In this document: positions 31,069 through 40,167 of the stretch, one piece after another
How the letters are laid out: each line of letters opens with the position of its first letter
How positions within the stretch are numbered: the first letter of the stretch is position 1
NCBI GenBank assembly: GCA_033807775.1
Contig: CM066326.1
Span: 94,466,873 to 94,530,872, forward strand
Reading direction: 5' to 3'
DNA: 64,000 bases
Origin: Saussurea involucrata
Lineage: Eukaryota > Streptophyta > Magnoliopsida > Asterales > Asteraceae
The notes under the pieces: generated by a model
Databases searched by the model: none
What the model was told of the DNA's origin: nothing
What the model saw: the letters and a program-made list of their open reading frames with translations, nothing else
Position numbers and translations under genes: made by a program

Positions 31069-33535
31069 TGTAACATCCCGAGTTTTCGTTATATTATTTT
31101 GTGAATTATAAATTAACTTGGGGGTTAAGTTTGTAATTGTTTACAAGTGTTGTTTGAAGAGGATTTCCAATTTGAGGGTTGTATTGTATTTCTTTAAAGT
31201 TGGAGGTTTGTTTGGTAATATACCTATGACTCATGTTTAATCATATGAGGTGTCATTTAGTTAGTTAATAGAGACTAATTGAGAATGTGTGAGTGTGTAT
31301 CTTTGTGTGTGTGTTACGGTTTGACAAGGAGAAAACCGAGAGAGAGATTGAGAGAGTGAAGTCGAGAAAGGAAAGGAAGAACAAGGAAAAACAAGGAATT
31401 CAGTTTTGAGGTTTTGGTGTTAGTTGAAGAATCATAAAGGTAATTATATCATTTAATTCTTCATCTTCTTAGATTAAAGTCTTCTATGGAGTTTATGTTG
31501 AGTGTTGGTAAATTTGATGATAAAGAGAATCTGAGTTTTAGGATATGTTAAGATAAGTGTAATAAACATATCTGCAAATTGGCATAAACAAACATGGATT
31601 AAAAGTATAAAAATCTGGGTTTTAGATGAACTTAGTGGACTGAGACTTGGATGAACATCATCGAAGTCGCAATAGGCAATTGCGACTTGGAGTTGGAGTC
31701 GCAGTAGACCATTGCGATTCGGCTTTGGAATCGCAACAGTTGGTTGCGATTCGGAGTGAAATCGCAATGGGCAGTTGCGACTTGGTTTTGGAATCGCAAC
31801 AGTTGGTTGCGACTTGGGTCGAAATCGCAATGGGCAGTTGCGACTTGGTACTGTAGTCGCAATAGTTCACTGCGACTTGGGGTGAAATCGCAATGGTGAG
31901 TTGCGATTTGAAGTTGAAATCGCAACCGTTGACTGCGATTTGGATTTGGGATCGCAATAGAGGACTGCGACTTCAGTTGGTTGCGATTTGGAAGTGAAAT
32001 CGCAATAGGTGATTGCGACTTCAGTTCATTGCGATTTGAGATGTGATTTTAAGAGATTAAGGATTTTCAGTTGTAGAGGGTTCTGTTTTGATGATTAATG
32101 TCAGTATATGTAATTGAATAATACAGTAAGCTGTGGTAGTGAAGAAAGGAGCCGTTACGTGTTAAAAAGGACTAAAAGAAGTAATAACGCATCAGGTGAG
32201 TTTATTCAACTCTCTTTAAAATTCAGTAATTAATCTTGAATTAGATGCTTTATATGTATGCATGAATATGTATTAAGTGGATTTGATTAAATTAGAGATA
32301 AGCCAAGAGGGCGATTAAAAGATATGTTATGTTGGTTACCATGTTAAAGTTCCAAGATGAGTTATGTATGAAATTGGTGAACTAGTATTTATTATTAATC
32401 TTGCATGCTAAGTTTGATTATCTACTACATGAAATTAATATGTGGTTATGAACTCTAAATATGATTTGAAGCTTGATTGAGATATTAACTTCTATGCTAA
32501 GTTAAAGAGGAGATAATTAAGAGATTGAAATGAAGAGATATTAATATTCTTGATATATTATATATATATATATAGAATATGTTCGGAGAAATGATATACT
32601 ATATGCTGGACGCATATAGTAGTATCGATTATTACATATATTATATTATGTGATTATGTGCTTTTACTAAAATAGGCATCCGGTCACCGAGGGCACTTGG
32701 GTACGGTATGATGGGAACCGATTACTCGCCATAGGCCGAAGGGATGTAATTTTAGTAATTGGGTGAACCTTGAACCATGAGTCTCGATTTGAGTATCGCG
32801 ATATTATAATCCCATGGGGACCATTGATTCTGAGGTGGAATGTGGAATAAGCAGTTGTGCTTAATGATTCCCATTTCGATTTGGGAAGATCGGAGATTTC
32901 CCTGTGATGAGAGGAAGACTAGAGATAGGCATAAAGTAATTTGTAATCTCTACTTCCTAATTAAGAAATAGGCAGGTTTTGACTTGTAATTTCTTGTGTG
33001 TGATTATTGATTATGAATCTGGAACGATTCAGAGTTAACGCTTATATTGTTGTTGCGATTAAATGAGTTAGTCGTAAGAAATTGGGAGTGGGGTAGATTC
33101 CCCGATTTGAAAAGGAGTTGTCGTACGGTAAGATGGGTGAGAACAGGTTTGAGTTATCTGTTCATGTTTTAATTATTAAATTTTATTTTGATTTGAGTAT
33201 CCTCACTAGGCGAAAGCCTAATGTTTCAAGTTGAATCTTCTTACCAGGTACAAGCTCCGGGAAATAGCGGGAATGAGAGACGAGAACTTTTGGAAAGATT
33301 CAGACTTAGAGATACTGGAGGATCTAGAGATTTTTTATGCTTTTGGGACGGTTGTTTAGATAACTGGATTAATCTGATTGTTATGTTATGATTAGATTAA
33401 TAAGTTATTTAAGTAATGACGTTTGTATATAGAAACCTTACATTTGATCCTCAGGTTATATAAGTTTGAAAGTTTTTGATCATAACTTGTGATAAATTTC
33501 AAGGTTTAAATTGACCCTGTTTTTAGGGTGTTTCA
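31069..33535 (+). repeat. 5' LTR of the Tekay-type element (2467 bp)
   Basis: Starts TGTAACATCCCGAG and ends GTGTTTCA, 3 nt before the PBS. It carries the hairpin array at 31660-32045 and, at 33202-33254, the CTCACTAGGC..CTTACCAGGTAC block shared with other LTRs here. Confidence 0.88.
31660..32045 (+). repeat. Inverted-repeat minisatellite TCGCAA(n)TTGCGA in the LTR
   Basis: About a dozen ~32-bp units, each with TCGCAA, a 6-9 bp loop, then TTGCGA or CTGCGA and a CTTGG/TTTGG linker. Neighbouring units alternate in spacer sequence (GTTGG versus GGGCAG), suggesting growth as 64-bp dimers. Confidence 0.93.
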
Positions 33536-33538
33536 GTA

Positions 33539-33550
33539 TGGTATCAGAGC
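33539..33550 (+). other. Primer binding site, tRNA-Met
   Basis: TGGTATCAGAGC, 3 nt after the LTR end. About 300 bp of leader without an ORF follow. Confidence 0.92.
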
Positions 33551-33856
33551 TTTAGTTTAAGTGAACTAGGTATGAATTTGAGATATCTAGACTTAAGCTG
33601 AGATGAGTTAAGTTATGATCCGTGAGTTTTGGGTAGAAGTACTAAGATTGGGTAGTTTCAGAGTCGACAAAAATACGCGAAGTTAGTACTGTAACAATAG
33701 TAATGAGAATTCTCATGTATGATATGTTCGCAATTTCAATTAGCTACTGTTATTATGAATATATTATTACACAAGCATACTTGTTTCTGAATTGTTACAG
33801 TGACTGATTAGTGGTAAAGTATGTATTGTATGTTTAGTTGTATGAACCATTAACTG

Positions 33857-35767
33857 ATGAGTATTCTTTTATGCTCCATCAGAACGATGGTGAATACGCC
33901 CCCGAGGTCTCCAAATTCTTCGATGAATAGGAATTGGTTAGACGATGCTGGAGAGAGACAAACTGGAGTGGGCGGAGTTCCTGATACGCCATCAGATTTT
34001 CTTTCCTTGGGAGGAATGCGAAGTCGAGTACATCCAGGAGGTACTAGTAATGTTGATCAAACGTCGTCAGATTCAGGTATGGAGGGGCGAATAATGGATA
34101 ATGTGACTCGGCTGATGAATGCTTCAATGGAGAGGCAAGCAGAGATGATGAATACTGTAATGGGGAGACAGGCAGAGATGTTTACGAAATTGATTAATGA
34201 TCGAAATGTGGAGCCAAGGAGAACAGTAGACGATACTAATGTGATCAATCCGACTGTAAATCCAGGAGTGGAGACAGATAGGAGGGTTGACAGAAACTGT
34301 TCCTACAAGACGTTTCTAAGTTGTAAACCACCAGAATTCAAGGGAGATGATAATCTTGTGGTTTGTATGAACTGGATAAGAGAAATCGAGCAGGCTTTTC
34401 GTGCCTGTGAATGTACAGATGAGAGATCTAAGGTGAGATTTGGGTCGCAAATGTTACGTGGAAAAGCGTTACAGTGGTGGAATGTGTTGTCATCAACTGT
34501 GACGGAAGCAGCTTTGAATTCCGTAACTTGGAGTCAGTTTAAAGCAAAGATTTTAGAAGAATATTGTAACGAGCACGAGATGGACCGAATTGAAGAAGAG
34601 TTTCGGAATATTAAGAAGGGTAATATGTCGGTGAGAAAATATACCGAGGTCTTTATGGAGAAGCTAAATCTTGTGGGGCACGTGGCTTCAACAGAGAAAG
34701 AAAAGATTAAGTATTACTTGAAAGGTCTACCAACAGATATGATGACAAGAGTTTGTAGTTCAAAATCTGCTACTTTGAGGGAGACGATTGAGGAAACTAA
34801 GGTCATAGAAGAGATGTATGTGAAGGATAAGGAGGAGAAAGCGCAGGTTGGAGAAAAGAGAAAATGGGAGGGTCGTTCCGAACCTTCTCCGAAATTAAGA
34901 TTATTCGGAAAGAACATTCGCAATGATTCTCGTAGAGAACCGGGTTGGTGTTCAAAATGCAAAAGTAAACATTTTGGCCAATGCCGTGTGGTCGGAAATC
35001 AATGTTTCAAGTGTGGGAAGATGGGACATATGGCGTCGAGTTGTACAGTGCCTGGGTCGGTTTGTTTTGAATGTCAGCAACCGGGTCATTTTCGAAAAGA
35101 TTGTCCGAAGTTGAAAAGAGGAGGAGATCAGGGAAGAAAGCTGGATATTCCCAAACCAACCGGTCGTGCATTCCAAATGACTGCTGATGAAGCGAAAGGG
35201 TCAAAGGACGTGGTCTCGGGTACATTTCTTATAAACTCTGTTCCTGCACGTGTGTTGTTTGATAGTGGTGCAAATTATTCTTTTGTATCCAAGTTGTTTC
35301 AACATAAATTAGCTATGCCTGTTACTACTCTAGGAGATGCCTTAGTAGTCGAGATAGCTAATGGAGTTCAGACTTTGGTTAAGGAGAGCCTGGCCGATTG
35401 TAAGATTATGATAGAGGGAACAGAATTTCCGATTAACTTGTTGTTAATGGAAATTGGGAGTTTTGATATTGTGGTAGGAATGGACTGGTTGAGCAACAAC
35501 CAGGCAGAAATTATGTGCGCAAAGAAGCTGATTCGAATTCCAATGGGCGAGAAAGATAGTGTAATTGTGTTCGGGGAAAAACAGGAAGGAGAAATTCCGC
35601 TGATTTCAGTGATGAAGGCACGGAAATGTTTATCGAAAGAGTGTTGGTCTTATCTAGCCTATGTTATTGATACAAAGTTAGAAAAGAAAAATATTCAAGA
35701 TATCAACGTGGTGCGTGAGTTTCCGGATGTATTCCCGGATGACCTTCCAGGTTTGCCAGTTGAATGA
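33857..35767 (+). CDS. gag-pro: Gag-protease part of the Tekay-type polyprotein, ends at premature TGA
   Basis: A 636-aa open frame. The more likely start is the second ATG at 33887 (MVNTPPRSPN). The Ty3 Gag domain (retrotrans_gag) is at about residues 155-330 (WIREIEQAF, ALQWWNVLSS, YCNEHEMDRIEEEF). Two CCHC zinc knuckles follow: CFKCGKMGHMASSC at 383 and CFECQQPGHFRKDC at 403. Just before them is a variant Cys cluster (WCSKCKSKHFGQC). The aspartic protease active site DSG is at 469-471 and the flap/GMDWL motif near 550. The reading frame should run on into RT. It ends at TGA, immediately before the QVEFRIDIIPG block that normally continues the polyprotein. The change looks like CGA to TGA, a typical methyl-CpG transition. 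Confidence 0.92.
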   Translation: MSILLCSIRTMVNTPPRSPNSSMNRNWLDDAGERQTGVGGVPDTPSDFLSLGGMRSRVHPGGTSNVDQTSSDSGMEGRIMDNVTRLMNASMERQAEMMNTVMGRQAEMFTKLINDRNVEPRRTVDDTNVINPTVNPGVETDRRVDRNCSYKTFLSCKPPEFKGDDNLVVCMNWIREIEQAFRACECTDERSKVRFGSQMLRGKALQWWNVLSSTVTEAALNSVTWSQFKAKILEEYCNEHEMDRIEEEFRNIKKGNMSVRKYTEVFMEKLNLVGHVASTEKEKIKYYLKGLPTDMMTRVCSSKSATLRETIEETKVIEEMYVKDKEEKAQVGEKRKWEGRSEPSPKLRLFGKNIRNDSRREPGWCSKCKSKHFGQCRVVGNQCFKCGKMGHMASSCTVPGSVCFECQQPGHFRKDCPKLKRGGDQGRKLDIPKPTGRAFQMTADEAKGSKDVVSGTFLINSVPARVLFDSGANYSFVSKLFQHKLAMPVTTLGDALVVEIANGVQTLVKESLADCKIMIEGTEFPINLLLMEIGSFDIVVGMDWLSNNQAEIMCAKKLIRIPMGEKDSVIVFGEKQEGEIPLISVMKARKCLSKECWSYLAYVIDTKLEKKNIQDINVVREFPDVFPDDLPGLPVE

Positions 35768-36633
35768 CAGGTGGAGTTTCGTATCGATATTATTCCTGGA
35801 TCGGCACCGATTGCACGAGCACCTTATCGTTTAGCACCTGCTGAGATGAAAGAGATGATGACTCAGCTTCAGGAGTTATTAGATAAGGGTTTCGTAAGAC
35901 CGAGTTCTTCACCGTGGGGAGCTCCAGTTTTATTTGTCAAGAAGAAAGATGGTACCATGAGAATGTGTATTGATTACCGAGAGTTGAATAAAGTAACTAT
36001 TAAGAACAAGTATCCGCTTCCGAGGATTGATGATTTATTTGATCAACTCCAAGGTGCGGGATGCTTTTCAAAGATAGACTTAAGATCTGGATACCATCAA
36101 GTGCGAGTAAGAGATGAAGACGTTTCAAAAACAGCGTTTAGAACAAGATATGGACATTATGAGTTTCTTGTAATGCCATTTGGGTTGACAAATGCTCCTG
36201 CGATATTTATGGATTTGATGAACAGAGTGTGTCGACCATTTTTAGATAAGTTTGTCATCGTGTTTATTGATGACATACTTATTTATTCAAAGACTGAAGA
36301 AGATCATGAGCAGCATCTTCGTGAAGTCTTAGGAGTTTTAAGAAAAGAGAAGTTATACGCGAAGTTTTCAAAGTGTGAATTTTGGTTGAAGGAAGTGCAG
36401 TTTCTAGGTCATGTGATTACTTCTGAAGGAGTTAAAGTAGATCCTTCAAAGATTGAAGCGATGACGAATTGGGAGACACCTAGAAATGCATCTGAGATAA
36501 GAAGTTTTCTGGGATTAGCAGGTTATTATAGAAGATTCATAAAAGATTTTTCTAAGATTGCATCTGTTTTGACGTTGTTAACCAGAAAGAATGAGAAGTT
36601 TGTTTGGACGGAGAAGCAAGAAACAGCTTTCAG
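35768..36633 (+). pseudogene. pol: Reverse transcriptase part of the Tekay-type polyprotein (between stop and frameshift)
   Basis: In frame with the preceding gag-protease but separated from it by the TGA; the next ATG is 35771. RT motifs are complete: LDKGFVRPSSSPWGAPVLFV, MCIDYRELN, FSKIDLRSGYHQ, MPFGLTNAP, and catalytic FIDD at about residues 165-168. After residue ~287 the frame is lost: the RNase H sequence continues in another frame from within the T-run at 36628-36630, consistent with a one-base deletion. The tail read after that point (to 36730) is meaningless. Confidence 0.92.
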
Positions 36634-38526
36634 ATTATTACGTCAAAACTGTGTGAAGCACCTATTCTTGCCCTACCAGAAGGGACAGAGGATTTTGTTG
36701 TGTATAGTGATGCTTCAAAGATGGGTTTAGGATGTGTGCTAATGCAAAGGGGCAAAGTGATTGCCTATGCCTCAAGACAGCTTAAAGAGCATGAAAAGAA
36801 TTATCCTACCCATGATTTAGAGTTAGCAGCAGTGGTGTTCGTTTTGAAGTTGTGGCGACACTATTTGTATGGAACGAAGTGTACTCTTTTTACTGATCAC
36901 AAGAGTTTGCAACATGTTTTTGATCAGAAGGAATTAAACATGAGGCAGCGAAGATGGTTAGAATTGCTTAAGGATTACGATTGTGAATTGCATTACCATC
37001 CTGGTAAAGCAAATGTCGTGGCTGATGCCTTAAGTAGAAAGGAGTATGGTGGGTGTTTGAAATCGGTAAATGTTAGAATTGATGTAACGTCAAGTTTAAT
37101 GGAAAAGATCAAAGAAACACAAGTGATTGCTTTACAAGAGGAAAATCTGAAAGAGGAAGTAATGGGTAAGCAACATCTTCAGTTGACTGAAGATGGCCGG
37201 GGGATTAAATTATTTCAAGGAAGAGTTTGGGTGCCTAAAATTGGAGGAAATCGAGAGTTGATTCTCGAAGATTCTCATAAATCTAAGTATTCCATACATC
37301 CTGGGAGTACGAAGATGTATCGAGATGTGAAATTGCATTATTGGTGGCCAGCAATGAAAGTAGATGTGGCTCGAAAGGTAGAAATGTGTACAACATGTTC
37401 GTTGGTGAAAGCTGAACATCAGAAACCGTACGGAAGTTTCCAATCCTTGGAAATTCCGGAGTGGAAGTGGGAGAAGATTACCATGGACTTTGTGACGAAG
37501 TTACCCAAGACGCAAAAAGGTAACGACACAATATGGGTAATCGTGGATAGATTAACTAAGAGTGCTCATTTTCTAGCAATGAAAGAGGCGTCACCAATTG
37601 AGAAATTAGCAAAGTTGTATATTGATGAAGTGGTGTCAAGGCATGGTATACCGGTGTCAATAGTCTCAGATCGTGATAGTCGGTTTACTTCAAGGTTTTG
37701 GCGATCACTGCAAGAAGAATTGGGTACTAAAGTTAATTTAAGTACTGCTTTTCATCCACAGACTGATGGGCAGAGTGAGCGGACCATTCAAACTTTGGAA
37801 GATATGCTCAGGTGTTGTGTTTTAGATTTTGGTGGTAACTGGGATACGCATCTACCGTTAGTAGAATTTGCGTATAACAATAGTTATCATTCGAGCATCG
37901 GGAGAGCACCCTTCGAAGCGTTGTATGGTCGTAAGTGTAGAACTCCGGTGTGTTGGCTAGAAGCCGGGGAGAAACAGTTTGCTGGTCCAGAATTGGTACA
38001 GCAAACAGCGGATAAAGTAAAAGAGATTCGGCAGCACATGAAAGCAGCCCAAGATAGACAGAAAAGTTATGCTGATCCGAAGCGGAGACCAAAGGAATTT
38101 CAAGTTGGGGAGCGTGTGATGCTCAAGGTATCCCCATGGAAAGGTGTGATAAGGTTTGGAAAACGTGGGAAGTTGAGTCCTCGCTTTCTAGGACCTTTCA
38201 CCATTGTTGAGAGAATAGGGTTACAAGCTTACAAGTTAGATCTTCCACCCGAGTTGGAAGGAGTTCATAATACTTTTCATGTATGTTATCTTCGGAAGTG
38301 TTTGGCCGAAGAAGAGGATGTGATTCCACTCACAGATGTGAGAATAGATGAAAGGAGTCGTTGTGTAGAGGAACCAGAGGCGATTTTAGAAAGATCGGTT
38401 AGAAAGCTACGTAGTGGTAAAGAGGTAGCTATGTTGAAAGTACAGTGGAAACACCATAGAGGTACTAATGTAACTTTAGAGTCAGAAGAGAATATGAGGG
38501 ATAGATATCCTCATTTGTTTACCTGA
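36604..38526 (+). pseudogene. pol: RNase H - integrase - chromodomain part of the Tekay-type polyprotein
   Basis: A 640-aa open frame, shifted relative to RT; true homology starts at about 36630. RNase H: YSDASKMGLGCVL, DLELAAVVF, TDHKSLQ, NVVADALSR. Integrase: HHCC zinc region about residues 220-265 (ending CTTCSLVKA), catalytic D295, D356 and E392 with DX35E spacing. The C-terminal chromodomain is at about 590-640 (ILERSVRKLRSG, VQWKHHRG). The usual aromatic residue in the '-ATWE-' position of plant chromodomains is Leu here (NVTLESE). The domain is known to steer integration to histone-marked chromatin in chromoviruses. No further stops occur to 38526, just before the PPT. Confidence 0.92.
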
Positions 38527-38553
38527 CTTTGATTTCGGGGACGAAATCATTTT

Positions 38554-38568
38554 CAAGTTGGGGAGTAT
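38554..38568 (+). other. Polypurine tract of the Tekay-type element
   Basis: AGTTGGGGAGTAT directly precedes the 3' LTR start TGTAACATCCCG. Confidence 0.75.
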
Positions 38569-38797
38569 TGTAACATCCCGAGTTTTCGTTATATTATTTT
38601 GTGAATTATAAATTAACTTGGGGGTTAAGTTTGTAATTGTTTACAAGTGTTGTTTGAAGAGGATTTCCAATTTGAGGGTTGTATTGTATTTCTTTAAAGT
38701 TGGAGGTTTGTTTGGTAATATACCTATGACTCATGTTTAATCATATGAGGTGTCATTTAGTTAGTTAATAGAGACTAATTGAGAATGTGTGAGTGTG
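38569..38797 (+). repeat. Truncated 3' LTR of the Tekay-type element (229 bp)
   Basis: Matches the first ~230 bp of the 5' LTR (31069 onward) with no difference seen, then changes at GAGTGTGTG to Sirevirus LTR sequence. The rest of this LTR is not found anywhere to the right in the window. Confidence 0.95.
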
Positions 38798-39091
38798 TGT
38801 TAGTCCCAGATGGCTTAACAAGTATTGTAGAAGGGGGGGTTGAATACAATACACAAAAATTTCACAATTTTAATTCTTATATTTGAAAAACTTTCAAAAG
38901 AATTACACACAGAAAACTTAAGATTGTTGCGGAAAAGAACAGATAAACTATTCTAACAATCTTACACAAAGTATACAACAAAACAACTAAGAACACTAAG
39001 AGCAAAGCTATTGAGTTTTAAGGCTTAAAAGAAGGTTTCTTGCACTGAGAGAATTTCTTAAAAGCGTGAGAATTGCATGAAGAGCACTTCT

Positions 39092-39100
39092 CCTTTTATA
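39092..39100 (-). promoter_or_regulatory. TATA box of the Sirevirus C LTR
   Basis: TATAAAAGG on the minus strand, downstream of the palindrome array in transcription order. Confidence 0.6.
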
Positions 39101-39339
39101 GTGCCAAGGAGTGCCCAAACATTAAATGCTTGGGACACTTGTCATCTTCACATATGCTGATAATGTTGACTTCAGGAGAACTGTGAAGTCCTTGTCACTT
39201 TTCACTAGGTGCAGACAGAGTAGCTTGAGCAGATAATAGGGACCTTAACTGAAAGTGGATAAAGAGACAAACTGTCACTTTTCTCTGCTGGAGGATATTG
39301 TCCCATAATAAATGATCTTCTGTCTTGAGCTTTTAGCAC

Positions 39340-39676
39340 CGAAGTGGTTTCCACCGAGATTGAGAAATCTTCGGTGGAAAGAAGACTAGTCCACCGAAAT
39401 TGCAAGCATGTTTCGGTGGTAACTAGTCCACCGAAATTGCGAGCATGTTTCGGTGGTGAGAGGACCACCGAAATTACAAGTATATTTCGGTGGTGAGAGG
39501 ACCACCGAAATTACAAGTATATTTCGGTGGTGAGAGGAGCACCGAAAGGGTCATCGGTGGTGGATGGGGCCACCGAATTTGTCCATGCACTTCGGTGGGA
39601 GAAGGCCACCGAAAATGTCCTATAAATTCGGTGGAGAGAAGGCCACCGAAATGTCAAGGAATTTCGGTGGTGATGA
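39340..39676. repeat. CCACCGAAA/TTTCGGTGG array in the LTR
   Basis: More than a dozen alternating CCACCGAAA and TTTCGGTGG words. Each pair is separated by 10-20 bp, so the array can fold into a series of stem-loops. Confidence 0.93.
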
Positions 39677-39871
39677 CTTGTTTGAATGTTGCCGAGAGTC
39701 TTCTATTTTCCACAAGTAGAGAGTCTTCAAGCTTGGTTTCGGTTGATCTTCGACTTCACCGAACATTTGATATCTTGTACAAGTCATTCAAAGAACTGAA
39801 CTAAAATATTCTAAGTAGGAGTTTTAGGGAAAACATCGGTGAGTCAATTTCAAATCCTTGGTGACCCAACA

Positions 39872-39885
39872 ATCTCCCCCTATTT
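39872..39885 (-). other. Polypurine tract of Sirevirus C
   Basis: AAATAGGGGGAGAT on the minus strand, adjoining the LTR start. Confidence 0.85.
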
Positions 39886-40167
39886 GAATTTGAGCTCCTT
39901 ATCTTAGAATATTCAAGAGTAAATAAAAGTAAGTGCGTTTTTGACCCTTTTTACTCTTTTGGGTTCTTTTCACATAGACCATTCTTTTTGTTCTTTTTGA
40001 TCTTTTTCTTTTGTATGCGTATGTATACTATGTACAGTATTTACAGGTAACGAAAGATAAAGTATGTACAGAAATAAAATTCAAATAGAGATACTTGTAT
40101 TAAGATAAGTTCTCGTACAATTTACAAAATGAGAAACTAACTTTTACAAGTACCAGATGGAGAGAAC
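39886..40167 (-). other. Non-coding stretch between env-like ORF and PPT
   Basis: Similar, in opposite orientation, to 48250-48430 upstream of the plus-strand LTR. This shows that B and C belong to one subfamily. Confidence 0.75.

Larger units (their letters stand above)
31069..38797 (+). mobile_element. Tekay-type (chromovirus) Ty3 LTR retrotransposon, 3' LTR truncated
   Basis: LTR - PBS - gag - protease - RT - RNase H - integrase - chromodomain - PPT - LTR start. Integrase downstream of RT and a C-terminal chromodomain place it among Ty3 chromoviruses. The polyprotein is broken by one in-frame TGA (35765-35767) and one single-base frameshift near 36630. The 3' LTR is present for only 229 bp before Sirevirus LTR sequence starts. 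The shared LTR parts look almost identical, so the insertion is young despite the breaks. Confidence 0.93.
38798..39871 (-). repeat. LTR of Sirevirus C (3' LTR, minus orientation, 1074 bp)
   Basis: On the minus strand it starts TGTTGGGTCACC after a PPT and ends GGGACTAACA. A TATA box (TATAAAAGG, plus 39092-39100) lies in the expected place. 39340-39676 carries the CCACCGAAA/TTTCGGTGG array. It abuts the truncated Tekay-type LTR directly. Confidence 0.88.

Noticed and set aside
31474..31957. Minus-strand frames with repeated CDF/RNQLLRF-type words
   Set aside because: Translations of the TCGCAA/TTGCGA hairpin minisatellite in the Ty3 LTR.
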